From contig JBFKOL010000035.1 of NCBI GenBank assembly GCA_041628815.1, positions 1-21,698 on the forward strand: DNA of 21,698 nucleotides, written 5' to 3'. Shown piece after piece: positions 1 through 7,479 of the stretch (the first letter of the stretch is position 1; each line of letters begins with the position of its first letter). Below the pieces are notes generated by a model. It was not told where the DNA came from. It made no database searches and saw nothing but the letters and a program-made list of their open reading frames with translations. The stretch is from JBFKOL01 sp041628815 (GTDB taxonomy: Bacteria; Bacteroidota; Bacteroidia; Chitinophagales; Saprospiraceae). The position numbers and the translations under genes are program-made.

Positions 1-58
1 AGAGGATACGCACAGAATGGCCGAAGCCAACAAAGCTTTCGCGCACTTCAGAGCATAA
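1..58 (+). CDS. rpsG: 30S ribosomal protein S7, C-terminal end (partial)
   Basis: Reading from base 2, the frame encodes EDTHRMAEANKAFAHFRA and then stops with TAA at 56-58. This is the conserved C-terminus of S7, the primary assembly protein of the 30S head. The rest of the gene lies left of the window. Its position directly before fusA matches the classical str operon order rpsL-rpsG-fusA. Only 18 residues are visible, so the call rests on this short motif plus gene order. Confidence 0.9.
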   Translation, partial: EDTHRMAEANKAFAHFRA

Positions 59-95
59 CCACGAATACAATTACAGACATCGTTAATCATTTATA

Positions 96-2231
96 ATGGC
101 AAAAGATCTGAACTTTACCAGGAATATTGGTATTGCAGCACATATCGACGCAGGGAAGACTACGACTACAGAACGCGTATTGTACTATACTGGCTTGAGC
201 CATAAGATCGGTGAAGTGCACGACGGCGCCGCCACTATGGATTGGATGGAGCAGGAGCAGGAGCGAGGAATTACCATTACTTCGGCAGCGACCAAGACAT
301 CGTGGAATTGGAAAGGACAGCAATACAGCATGAACATCATCGATACCCCGGGTCACGTCGACTTTACGGTAGAGGTTAACCGCTCCCTTCGCGTTCTTGA
401 TGGGTTGGTGTTCCTCTTTTGTGCGGTGAGCGGTGTCGAACCCCAGTCGGAAACCAACTGGAGACTGGCTGATAATTACAAGGTGCCCAGGATCGGTTTT
501 GTCAACAAAATGGATCGCTCCGGTGCAGACTTTTTTAACGTGGTGAATGACGTTAAAGAAAAGTTAGGTTCTTTGGCTATACCCTTACAGGTGCCTATTG
601 GTGCTGAAGAGACCTTCAAAGGTGTCGTTGACCTTATTACCAATGAAGCGAAAGTTTGGAACGAGGATGATATGGGTATGACCTATGAAACCATTGACAT
701 ACCCGCTGACCTGGCAGATACGGTGGCAGAATGGAGAGAAAAACTTCTGGAAACAGTAGCTGAATACGACGAAACACTGCTCGAAAAATATTTTGAAGAC
801 CCTGACAGCATTACGGAAGACGAAATTCGCGCTGCAGTGCGTGCTGCCGTACTCGACCTCAAATTCGTCCCAATGATGTGTGGCTCGGCGTTCAAAAACA
901 AAGGAGTCCAGGCAGTATTGGACGCAGTTTGTGCCTACCTGCCTTCTCCACTCGACAAAGGTGCAGTGAAAGGAAGACATCCCGAAACGGAAAAAGAGCT
1001 GGTGCGCAAACCGGACGTAGATCAACCCTTTGCAGCACTGGCGTTCAAGATTGCCACAGATCCCTATGTTGGTCGACTGGCTTTCTTCCGCGTTTATTCA
1101 GGTGCGCTCGATGCGGGCTCATACATCCTGAACAACCGTACCGGTAAGAAAGAACGAATTTCTCGCTTATACCAGATGCACTCCAACAAGCAAAACCCGG
1201 TAGATCGTGTTGAAGCCGGTGATATCGCTGCAGGTGTCGGCTTTAAAGACCTTAGGACGGGAGATACGCTGTCGGATGTCGGACAGCCCATACAGTTCGA
1301 ATCGATGGTGTTCCCAGACCCGGTTATTGGAATCGCCGTAGAACCCAAGTCCCAAAAAGACATCGACAAACTGGGTATGGGGCTTGCCAAACTGGCGGAG
1401 GAAGATCCGACTTTCCAGGTGCGCTACGACGAGGATACCAACCAGACCATCATCAGTGGTATGGGTGAATTACATCTTGAGATCATCGTAGACCGGTTGC
1501 GAAGAGAATTTAAAGTGGAATGCAACCAGGGCCAGCCCCAGGTAAACTATAAAGAAGCTCTGACCACTACCGTGGATCACACGGAGCGTTTGAAGAAGCA
1601 ATCGGGTGGATCAGGTTTGTTTGCACAGATGAGTTTCGAATTAGGTCCTGCAGATGAGGATTTCTTGCAAACCGAAGAATTCAAATCGGGCAAAACCGAT
1701 ATCCAGTTTGTCAATGACATCCATGGAGGTTCAATTCCAAAGGAATACTTCCCATCCATTCTGAAAGGTTTTAATGCCATGATGAGCAATGGCGTTATGG
1801 CGGGTTATACTATTGATAGTATGAAAGTGCGTCTCTACGATGGGCAGACACACCCAGTAGACTCCAAACCCATTGCTTTTGAATTGTGTGCCAAAGAAGG
1901 ATTCAAGGCTGCGGCTTCTAAGGCCAACCCCATTCTTCTTGAACCCATCATGAAACTCGAGGTTGTTACACCCGATGAATACGTCGGTTCTGTGATCGGT
2001 GATCTGAATAAGCGCCGTGGCTTGCCCAAAGGTCAAGAGCAGCGCTCAGGAGGAGCCATATCCATCCAAGCTGACGTGCCGCTGGCGGAGATGTTTGGGT
2101 ATGTTACCCAGCTCCGTACGATTACATCAGGCCGTGCCTCAAGCACTATGGAGTTTAGTCACTATGCACCCGTTCCTAAAACTCTGGCAGAAGAAATAAT
2201 CGCTAAATCACGGGGCGAAGTAAAAGTTTGA
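96..2231 (+). CDS. fusA: Elongation factor G
   Basis: EF-G is the GTPase that drives tRNA-mRNA translocation on the ribosome and, with RRF, ribosome recycling. The 711-residue length is normal. GTPase motifs are all visible: G1 AHIDAGKT (residues 15-22), switch I RGITI with Thr60, G3 DTPGH (83-87) with the catalytic His87, G4 NKMD (137-140), and G5 within GSAFKNKG near residue 264. Domains II to V follow, with typical blocks such as GMGELHLEI and the C-terminal EPIMKLEVVTP. The start is the first ATG of the frame and lies 37 nt after rpsG; there is no Shine-Dalgarno, only an A/T-rich stretch. Cotranscription with rpsG is likely. No terminator is seen after it, so read-through into rpsJ is possible. 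Confidence 0.98.
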   Translation: MAKDLNFTRNIGIAAHIDAGKTTTTERVLYYTGLSHKIGEVHDGAATMDWMEQEQERGITITSAATKTSWNWKGQQYSMNIIDTPGHVDFTVEVNRSLRVLDGLVFLFCAVSGVEPQSETNWRLADNYKVPRIGFVNKMDRSGADFFNVVNDVKEKLGSLAIPLQVPIGAEETFKGVVDLITNEAKVWNEDDMGMTYETIDIPADLADTVAEWREKLLETVAEYDETLLEKYFEDPDSITEDEIRAAVRAAVLDLKFVPMMCGSAFKNKGVQAVLDAVCAYLPSPLDKGAVKGRHPETEKELVRKPDVDQPFAALAFKIATDPYVGRLAFFRVYSGALDAGSYILNNRTGKKERISRLYQMHSNKQNPVDRVEAGDIAAGVGFKDLRTGDTLSDVGQPIQFESMVFPDPVIGIAVEPKSQKDIDKLGMGLAKLAEEDPTFQVRYDEDTNQTIISGMGELHLEIIVDRLRREFKVECNQGQPQVNYKEALTTTVDHTERLKKQSGGSGLFAQMSFELGPADEDFLQTEEFKSGKTDIQFVNDIHGGSIPKEYFPSILKGFNAMMSNGVMAGYTIDSMKVRLYDGQTHPVDSKPIAFELCAKEGFKAAASKANPILLEPIMKLEVVTPDEYVGSVIGDLNKRRGLPKGQEQRSGGAISIQADVPLAEMFGYVTQLRTITSGRASSTMEFSHYAPVPKTLAEEIIAKSRGEVKV

Positions 2232-2239
2232 CCTCTTTC

Positions 2240-2270
2240 TTGAAGTTGTCCCAGGAAATTTCTACTTTTG
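2240..2270 (+). promoter_or_regulatory. Candidate Bacteroidota promoter for the S10 segment
   Basis: TTG at 2240-2242, a 20-nt spacer, then TACTTTTG at 2263-2270. This matches the phylum's primary sigma factor pattern (TTG near -33, TAnnTTTG near -7). Transcription would begin around 2276-2278, about 35 nt before the rpsJ ATG. The perfect 8-nt palindrome GAAATTTC (2255-2262) fills the end of the spacer and touches the -7 box; whether anything binds there is unknown. The element lies in the 79-nt fusA-rpsJ gap. Confidence 0.6.
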
Positions 2271-2310
2271 CGCCCGCTTTGATGCGATACTATTTGAATT
2301 AATTAAGGTA

Positions 2311-2619
2311 ATGAATCAAAAGATTAGAATTAAGCTTCGTTCTTACGATCACAATCTGGTGGATAAGTCCACGGAGAAGATTGTAAAGACGGTTAGGATG
2401 AGCGGGGCTGTGGTAACTGGTCCGATTCCGCTGCCTACTGAGAAAGAAGTATTCACGGTTTTGAAATCTCCACACGTGAATAAAAAATCTCGAGAGCAGT
2501 TTCAGTTGAGGACCCACAAAAGACTGATAGATATCTACACGCCCACTCAAAAGACGGTAGATGCACTGTCCAAGCTCGAGTTGCCCAGCGGGGTAGACAT
2601 CCAGGTTAAGTTATCTTAA
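2311..2619 (+). CDS. rpsJ: 30S ribosomal protein S10
   Basis: S10 sits in the head of the 30S subunit. In bacteria it also acts as NusE, pairing with NusB in transcription antitermination of rRNA operons. The 102 residues match the normal length, with conserved KIRIKLRSYDH at the N-terminus, GPIPLPT near residues 37-43 and the RTHKRLIDIYTPT block near residues 68-80. The ATG follows AATTAAGGTA; the AAGG is one of very few Shine-Dalgarno-like strings in the window and may be chance. It is the first gene after the candidate promoter at 2240-2270 and is followed by an unusually long 79-nt gap before rplC. Confidence 0.97.
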   Translation: MNQKIRIKLRSYDHNLVDKSTEKIVKTVRMSGAVVTGPIPLPTEKEVFTVLKSPHVNKKSREQFQLRTHKRLIDIYTPTQKTVDALSKLELPSGVDIQVKLS

Positions 2620-2636
2620 GAATTATTGATTAATAG

Positions 2637-2678
2637 TTCCGGGCGGCAGTCACGGCATGGTGCCGGGGCCGTACGGAG
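2637..2678 (+). promoter_or_regulatory. Candidate structured RNA leader upstream of rplC
   Basis: A GC-rich island in the 79-nt rpsJ-rplC gap can fold into one long imperfect hairpin. Outer stem: TTCCG (2637-2641) with CGGAG (2674-2678, one G-U). Middle stem: GGC (2642-2644) with GCC (2668-2670). Inner stem: CGGCA (2653-2657) with TGCCG (2661-2665) around a 3-nt loop. A second CGGCA at 2644-2648 could compete for the same TGCCG. There is no T-run, so it does not look like a terminator. It ends 20 nt before the rplC ATG. A regulatory role is inference; folding was done by eye. Confidence 0.35.
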
Positions 2679-2698
2679 AGATCTATAAATGTCTGAAA

Positions 2699-3319
2699 AT
2701 GAATGGCATTATTGGTAAAAAGATTGGTATGACCAGTTTTTATGATGACATGGGAAAAAACATCCCGTGTACCGTCATTGAAGCAGCGCCCAATTTGGTA
2801 ACCCAGGTGAAGTCCGAGGACAGTGATGGATACCAGGCCCTGCAGTTGGGCTATGGTAACAAAAGAAAAAAGAATACGACCAAGGCTCAAATAGGTCACT
2901 TTAAGAAATCAGGAGGCAATCCCAAAAGAAAGCTGGTAGAATTCGAGTTGTATGAACTCGATAAGAAAGCCGGAGATGTGGTGACACTTACGGAGGTCTT
3001 TGATGTAGGAGATTACGTAAATGTAATTGGAACCTCCAAGGGAAAGGGATTCCAGGGTGTCGTCAAACGCCACGGTTTCGGTGGTGTAGGTGACCGTACC
3101 CATGGCCAGCACAACAGGGAGAGGGCACCAGGTTCAATTGGAGCCTGCGCCACTCCATCCAAGGTGATAAAAGGCATGAAAATGGGCGGACAAGATGGGG
3201 GTAGACGCGTGAAAACGACCAACCTTCGCGTCGTGAAAATTTTTGCTGACAAAAACCTTATCCTCATCAAGGGATGCGTGCCGGGTCACAAAGGTTCTTA
3301 TGTGATCATTCAAAAATAG
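2699..3319 (+). CDS. rplC: 50S ribosomal protein L3
   Basis: L3 is an early assembly protein of the 50S subunit whose extension reaches toward the peptidyl transferase centre. I chose the ATG at 2699 because the family begins with MNGIIGKKIGMTSFY; this gives 206 residues, a usual length. An in-frame ATG at 2657 would add 14 unconserved residues encoded in the GC-rich leader. Conserved blocks include GTSKGKGFQGVVKRHGF, THGQHNRERAPGSIG and MGGQDGGRRV. Gln165 in the last block corresponds to the glutamine methylated by PrmB in E. coli; whether it is modified here is unknown. The gap to rplD is 19 nt. Confidence 0.97.
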   Translation: MNGIIGKKIGMTSFYDDMGKNIPCTVIEAAPNLVTQVKSEDSDGYQALQLGYGNKRKKNTTKAQIGHFKKSGGNPKRKLVEFELYELDKKAGDVVTLTEVFDVGDYVNVIGTSKGKGFQGVVKRHGFGGVGDRTHGQHNRERAPGSIGACATPSKVIKGMKMGGQDGGRRVKTTNLRVVKIFADKNLILIKGCVPGHKGSYVIIQK

Positions 3320-3338
3320 ACAGTAGAAATTGAGTGCA

Positions 3339-3968
3339 ATGAAAATTGATGTACTAAACATAGAGGGCAAATCCACAGGAAGGTCGGTCGATCTGCCGAA
3401 AGAGATTTTTGCCATAGAACCGAATGAACACGCCATGTACCTTGCGGTAAAGCAGTATCAGGCCCATCAACGTCAGGGTACTCATAAAACCAAGGAAAGA
3501 GCGGAGATAAAAGGATCGACGAGGAAGATCAAGCGACAGAAGGGCACAGGTACTGCCAGGGCGGGCTCCATAAAAAATCCGATATTCAGGGGCGGTGGTC
3601 GCATTTTCGGTCCCAGGCCGCGAACCTACAATGTCAAACTGAATAAAAAAGTGAGTAAGCTGGCCCGCGCTTCCGCATTGGCACAGAAAGCTTCCCAGGG
3701 TGGTGTTAAGGTAGTCGAAGATTTCACGTTCGACTCCCCGAAGACTAGCGAACTCCTTAGGGTATTCGCCAACCTCAGCCCCGAAGCCAAAAAAAGTCTG
3801 CTGGTTACAGGAGACTATGATGCCAACCTCTATTTGTCAGGACGCAATTTAAAAGAAGGTGGTGTTATGACAGCCGGAGATCTGAATACGTTTTCGATTC
3901 TTTGGTGCAATGATTTGATCTTAACTGAAAGCTCTTTGGAGAAGATCGCTTCTTCACTGAAACCATAA
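3339..3968 (+). CDS. rplD: 50S ribosomal protein L4
   Basis: L4 binds 23S rRNA domain I, and its long internal loop lines the peptide exit tunnel. The loop is visible from about residue 55 to 90: basic and glycine-rich, containing KGTGTARAGS (from residue 68) and FRGGGRIFGPRPR. Starting at the ATG at 3339 gives 209 residues; a TTG three codons earlier (3330) is in frame but not needed. In E. coli L4 represses its own S10 operon through the mRNA leader. Whether that holds here is unknown; the leader architecture is clearly different. Spacing to rplW is 9 nt. Confidence 0.96.
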   Translation: MKIDVLNIEGKSTGRSVDLPKEIFAIEPNEHAMYLAVKQYQAHQRQGTHKTKERAEIKGSTRKIKRQKGTGTARAGSIKNPIFRGGGRIFGPRPRTYNVKLNKKVSKLARASALAQKASQGGVKVVEDFTFDSPKTSELLRVFANLSPEAKKSLLVTGDYDANLYLSGRNLKEGGVMTAGDLNTFSILWCNDLILTESSLEKIASSLKP

Positions 3969-3977
3969 TAGACTGAG

Positions 3978-4274
3978 ATGGCCAAACAGATACTAATAAA
4001 ACCATTGATCACGGAGAAAACCGAAACGGTGTCAGAAAAACTGACTCAATACACTTTTGTGGTCAACAGGAAGGCAAACAAAATCGAAATCAAAAAGGCC
4101 GTAGAACAGATGTACGGCGTCACAGTCGATGCAGTCAACACCTTGGTGATGCCGGGTAAGGCCCGCGTAAGAAATACGCGGTCCGGTCTTCAAAAGGGAA
4201 TAAAGCCTGCCTATAAGAAGGCAATTGTTACACTTTCCGAAGGAGAGGAAATCGACTTCTTCGGGGACATCTAA
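3978..4274 (+). CDS. rplW: 50S ribosomal protein L23
   Basis: L23 sits at the exit of the polypeptide tunnel, where it docks trigger factor and the signal recognition particle. The 98 residues fit the family. The N-terminal ILIKPLITEKTE block, the central YTFVVNRKANKIEIKKAVE stretch and the basic loop around PGKARVRNTRSG (about residues 56-67) are typical. It is packed between rplD (9 nt) and rplB (10 nt), the standard S10 order. No unusual feature is seen. Confidence 0.96.
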   Translation: MAKQILIKPLITEKTETVSEKLTQYTFVVNRKANKIEIKKAVEQMYGVTVDAVNTLVMPGKARVRNTRSGLQKGIKPAYKKAIVTLSEGEEIDFFGDI

Positions 4275-4284
4275 TTATAACGAG

Positions 4285-5106
4285 ATGGCAATTAAAAAAT
4301 ACAATCCGATAACACCTGGACTTCGAACGAAGACCAGTCTGGATTTCAGTGAATTGTCCAAGGACAAACCTGAAAAATCATTGCTGGCTAAATTGAACAA
4401 GTCGGGGGGGCGCAACCATGATGGTAAGATGACCGTCCGTCAGCGTGGTGGAGGCCATAAAAGAAGGTATCGGATCATCGATTTTAAAAGAAACAAGGAT
4501 GGTGTGCCCGGTGAGGTAGTGAGCATCCAGTACGACCCCAACAGGTCGGCTCATATTGCTCTGATACAATATGAAGATGGCGAGAAGCGATACATCATTG
4601 CACCCAATAAGCTGGCCGTAGGTGACAAAGTGGAATCTGGTCCTGGCATAAGCCCGAACATTGGCAATGCCATGATTATGAGCGAGATACCATTGGGTAC
4701 ACAAATACACGCAATTGAAATGAAGCCGGGCAAAGGGGCCGCTATGGCGCGCAGCGCTGGGACCTTTGCTACCCTGATGAACCGCGAAGGCAAATTCGTC
4801 ATCATTAAACTTCCGTCCGGAGAAGTCCGAAGAGTACTGTCTTCCTGTCGCGCCACTATCGGTACAACAGGTAATGGTGACCACGGTCTGCAGGTATTGG
4901 GAAAGGCAGGCAGAAAGAGATGGTTGGGCAAACGCCCCCGGGTACGTGGAGTTGCCATGAACCCTGTCGACCATCCCATGGGAGGAGGTGAAGGAAAAGC
5001 CTCAGGAGGACACCCCAGATCGCGAACAGGTGTGATGGCAAAAGGTGAAAAGACAAGAAAAAAGAAGTCATCGGATAAATTGATTATAAGCAGAAGAAAA
5101 AAATAA
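4285..5106 (+). CDS. rplB: 50S ribosomal protein L2
   Basis: L2 is needed for subunit association and for the peptidyl transferase centre. The ATG at 4285 gives MAIKKYNPITPGLR, the family's normal N-terminus, and 273 residues. An in-frame ATG at 4225 lies inside rplW and was discarded. The conserved RGGGHKRRYRIIDFKR block is near residues 53-68. The C-terminal NPVDHPMGGGEG block carries His230, the functionally important histidine known from E. coli L2; the second histidine of the usual HPHGGG is Met here. The tail is strongly basic. Only 3 nt separate it from rpsS. Confidence 0.97.
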   Translation: MAIKKYNPITPGLRTKTSLDFSELSKDKPEKSLLAKLNKSGGRNHDGKMTVRQRGGGHKRRYRIIDFKRNKDGVPGEVVSIQYDPNRSAHIALIQYEDGEKRYIIAPNKLAVGDKVESGPGISPNIGNAMIMSEIPLGTQIHAIEMKPGKGAAMARSAGTFATLMNREGKFVIIKLPSGEVRRVLSSCRATIGTTGNGDHGLQVLGKAGRKRWLGKRPRVRGVAMNPVDHPMGGGEGKASGGHPRSRTGVMAKGEKTRKKKSSDKLIISRRKK

Positions 5107-5109
5107 GGA

Positions 5110-5376
5110 ATGGCCAGATCAATAAAGAAAGGTCCTTATGTATATCATAAGTTGTTGGAAAAGGTTGAGAAAGCCCAAATGTCGAACAAGAAGACGGTGA
5201 TTAAGACTTGGTCCCGTGCTTCGATGATCATACCCGACATGGTAGGACAGACAATCGCGGTTCACAATGGAAAAACCTTCATACCGGTCTTCATCACCGA
5301 GAATATGGTGGGACATAAGTTGGGAGAATTTTCTCCTACACGCTCCTTTAAAGGTCATTCAGGAAATAGAAAGTAA
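5110..5376 (+). CDS. rpsS: 30S ribosomal protein S19
   Basis: S19 lies in the head of the small subunit near S13 and contacts the A-site tRNA region and bridge B1a. The 88-residue product has the standard ARSIKKGPYV start, the TWSRASMIIPDMVGQTIAVHNG core and the conserved GHKLGEFSPTR motif near the C-terminus. The ATG comes 3 nt after the rplB stop, within TAAGGAATG. The purines there are too close to the start to act as a normal Shine-Dalgarno. Translational coupling with rplB is likely from the spacing. Confidence 0.97.
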   Translation: MARSIKKGPYVYHKLLEKVEKAQMSNKKTVIKTWSRASMIIPDMVGQTIAVHNGKTFIPVFITENMVGHKLGEFSPTRSFKGHSGNRK

Positions 5377-5383
5377 AGCATCC

Positions 5384-5773
5384 ATGGAAGCAAGAGCAAT
5401 ATTGAGAAATTGTCCCATGTCGGCACGGAAAATGCGACTGGTCGCAGACCTCGTCCGCGGCAAAACGGTGGATGAGGCTTTGAATATTTTGAAATTTACA
5501 AATAAGGAAGCCGCTGGTTGGGTCGAAAAGACCCTGTTGTCAGCGATTTCCAACTGGGAAAACAACACGGACATGGCACTGAGTGCTGCCGACTATGATC
5601 TCATCGTAAAGACGGCATATGTTGGCGAAGGAACGATGCTGAAGCGATATCGTCCGGCTCCTCATGGCAGGGCACATAGAATACGTAAAAGAACCAACCA
5701 TCTCACTTTGGTGGTAGAAAATACATTGGCCATAGACAAACAATTTGAAGCAGGCGCTTCCGAGGAAGAATAA
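5384..5773 (+). CDS. rplV: 50S ribosomal protein L22
   Basis: L22 binds all 23S rRNA domains, and its beta-hairpin forms part of the exit-tunnel constriction, a known site of macrolide resistance changes. The start at 5384 (MEARAILRNCPMSARKMRL) fits the family and gives 129 residues; upstream in-frame codons overlap rpsS and encode unconserved sequence. The tunnel hairpin is visible at about residues 86-105, with RYRPAPHGRAHRIRKRTNH. A short acidic tail (ASEEE) closes the protein. It starts 7 nt after rpsS. Confidence 0.96.
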   Translation: MEARAILRNCPMSARKMRLVADLVRGKTVDEALNILKFTNKEAAGWVEKTLLSAISNWENNTDMALSAADYDLIVKTAYVGEGTMLKRYRPAPHGRAHRIRKRTNHLTLVVENTLAIDKQFEAGASEEE

Positions 5774-5782
5774 AAAATTAAA

Positions 5783-6514
5783 ATGGGTCAAAAGACAAAT
5801 CCAATAGGCAATCGATTAGGAATCATAAAGGGCTGGCAATCCAACTGGTTTGGCGGTCACGATTTTCCCGAGAAACTCGTGGAAGACGAGAAAATCAGGC
5901 AGTACCTAAGTGTCCGTATTCAAAAGGGCGGAATTGCCAGGATCATCATCGAGCGCACTTTAAAGCGCATTACCGTGACCATCCACACTTCTCGACCCGG
6001 TATCATCATCGGAAAGGGAGGCCAGGAGGTCGACAGGATTCGAGAAGAATTGAAAAAACTGACCAGTAAAGAGGTTCAGATCAATATTGTCGAGATCCGC
6101 AAACCCGAATTGGATGCCAGTATTGTCGGAGACTCCATTGCCCGCCAACTGGAAGGCAGGGTCAACTATCGTCGAGCGATCAAAATGGCCATTCAGTCTA
6201 CCATGAGAGCAGGAGCACAAGGTATCAAAGTGCGGATCAGTGGCCGCCTCAATGGTGCGGATATGGCCCGGACAGAAGAATATAAAGACGGCAGGATTCC
6301 TTTGCACACCTTCAGGGCCGATATTGATTATTCGCTGAAAGAAGCGTTGACGGTATATGGTAAAATCGGCATTAAGGTTTGGATCTGCAAAGGAGAGGTA
6401 CTTGGCAAAAGAGATCTTTCTCCTAACGTAGGCGTCGACCTCAAGAAAGGCCGGGGTGGAGGACGCCGCGGAGATCGAAGGGGAGATCGGTCAGGAGGAA
6501 GAGGAAAAAGATAA
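5783..6514 (+). CDS. rpsC: 30S ribosomal protein S3
   Basis: S3 lies at the mRNA entry channel and, with S4 and S5, contributes to mRNA unwinding. The N-terminal KH domain carries the RNA-binding loop GKGG at residues 77-80. The C-terminal domain has conserved blocks such as GIKVRISGRLNGADMARTE and KVWICKGEVLG. The protein is 243 residues long, with an added tail from about residue 221 made almost only of Gly, Arg, Asp and Lys, an RGG-like low-complexity segment. The ATG follows AAAAATTAAA, an A-rich context without Shine-Dalgarno. It lies 9 nt after rplV. Confidence 0.97.
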   Translation: MGQKTNPIGNRLGIIKGWQSNWFGGHDFPEKLVEDEKIRQYLSVRIQKGGIARIIIERTLKRITVTIHTSRPGIIIGKGGQEVDRIREELKKLTSKEVQINIVEIRKPELDASIVGDSIARQLEGRVNYRRAIKMAIQSTMRAGAQGIKVRISGRLNGADMARTEEYKDGRIPLHTFRADIDYSLKEALTVYGKIGIKVWICKGEVLGKRDLSPNVGVDLKKGRGGGRRGDRRGDRSGGRGKR

Positions 6515-6532
6515 TAGCTTAAATGAATATCC

Positions 6533-6952
6533 ATGTTACAGCCTAAAAGGACAAAGTACAGGAAACAACAAAAAGGTCGGAACAGAGGTCTTGCACATCG
6601 GGGTTCAACCGTAGCTTTTGGATCGTTTGGTCTTAAGGCGATACAGGGAGGACGTATCACCAGCCGACAGATCGAGGCTGCCCGTATCGCGATGACGCGA
6701 TACATGAAAAGGGAAGGCAAGGTGTGGATTCGCATTTTCCCGGATAAACCGATTACGTCCAAACCACAAGAGGTAAGGATGGGTAAGGGAAAGGGTGCCC
6801 TGGATCATTATGTAGCCGTTGTTAGACCGGGACGTATCATGTTTGAAATGGATGGTGTCCCTTATGCCACGGCCAAGGAAGCGCTGCGTTTGGCAGCACA
6901 AAAATTGCCCGTATTGACCAAAACGGTTGTAAGAAGAGATTATCAAGAATAG
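6533..6952 (+). CDS. rplP: 50S ribosomal protein L16
   Basis: L16 helps position the A-site tRNA acceptor end near the peptidyl transferase centre and is a late 50S assembly protein. The 139 residues begin with MLQPKRTKYRKQQKGR, as expected. They contain the SRQIEAARIAMTRYMKREGK and KGKGALDHYVAVVRPGR blocks of the family. An out-of-frame ATG sits 11 nt upstream (6522) and is not used. It follows rpsC by 18 nt and is 3 nt from rpmC. Confidence 0.96.
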   Translation: MLQPKRTKYRKQQKGRNRGLAHRGSTVAFGSFGLKAIQGGRITSRQIEAARIAMTRYMKREGKVWIRIFPDKPITSKPQEVRMGKGKGALDHYVAVVRPGRIMFEMDGVPYATAKEALRLAAQKLPVLTKTVVRRDYQE

Positions 6953-6955
6953 ACT

Positions 6956-7210
6956 ATGGCAACGAAAAAATTTTTAGAGCTCCAGGACTTTACAGACCAG
7001 GATCTACTCAACGAGCTGAAAGAGACCCGTTTGCAGTATGACAAGATGAAATTTGATCATGCCATCAAAGGTCTCGATAACCCGATATCACTGAGGGACG
7101 TGCGCCGCGATATTGCCAGGCTCGCATCGGAGGTGAGCCGACGTGAATTGAAAGAAATCGATCCTGCTACACGAACCAAAATCAGGGCCCGCAGGAGACG
7201 CAATAAATAA
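6956..7210 (+). CDS. rpmC: 50S ribosomal protein L29
   Basis: L29 lies next to L23 at the tunnel exit. Its two-helix core is visible: DLLNELKETRLQYDKMKF (residues 18-35), then PISLRDVRRDIARLASEVSRREL. At 84 residues it is somewhat longer than the common 60-70. The extra length is partly a basic C-terminal tail ending RARRRRNK, after KEIDPATRTK. The gaps to rplP (3 nt) and rpsQ (6 nt) suggest coupled translation. Confidence 0.93.
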   Translation: MATKKFLELQDFTDQDLLNELKETRLQYDKMKFDHAIKGLDNPISLRDVRRDIARLASEVSRRELKEIDPATRTKIRARRRRNK

Positions 7211-7216
7211 ATCCAA

Positions 7217-7468
7217 ATGGAAAAGAACAAAAAACAAATTGTTGGCGTGGTTTCGAGCACCAAGATGGACAAGACCATTACGGTCATGGTACAACGTCGT
7301 CTTCGGCACCCCATCTACGGAAAGATGGTGAAAAAGACGAAGAAGTTTTTTGCACATGACGAAGCCAACGACTGCAACGAAGGAGACCTGGTCAGGATCC
7401 GTGAAAGCAGGCCTCTGAGTCGTAAGAAGCGTTGGCAACTGATAGAAATTATTGAAAGAGCTAAATAA
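7217..7468 (+). CDS. rpsQ: 30S ribosomal protein S17
   Basis: S17 is a primary 16S rRNA-binding protein with an OB fold in the body of the 30S subunit. The 83 residues show the family pattern GVVSSTKMDKTITVMVQRR, then HPIYGKMVKKTKKFFAHDE, then CNEGDLVRIRESRPLSRKKRW. The predicted length is normal. It ends the S10 segment and is followed 11 nt later by rplN, without any promoter or terminator that I can see between the segments. Confidence 0.96.
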   Translation: MEKNKKQIVGVVSSTKMDKTITVMVQRRLRHPIYGKMVKKTKKFFAHDEANDCNEGDLVRIRESRPLSRKKRWQLIEIIERAK

Positions 7469-7479
7469 ATTTTGAATCG

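Noticed and set aside
378..1040. Long antisense and out-of-frame ORFs over fusA and the r-protein genes
   Set aside because: They are shadows of strongly conserved genes, with no recognisable protein features; the sense-strand products account for the sequence.
2657..2698. Upstream in-frame ATG extending rplC by 14 residues
   Set aside because: The extension is encoded by the GC-rich hairpin region and has no similarity to L3, whose normal N-terminus starts at 2699.
4225..4284. Upstream in-frame start for rplB
   Set aside because: It lies inside rplW in another frame; the L2 family starts with the MAIKKYNP sequence at 4285. The same reasoning removes the early starts of rplV (5267), rplX (7826) and map (12867).
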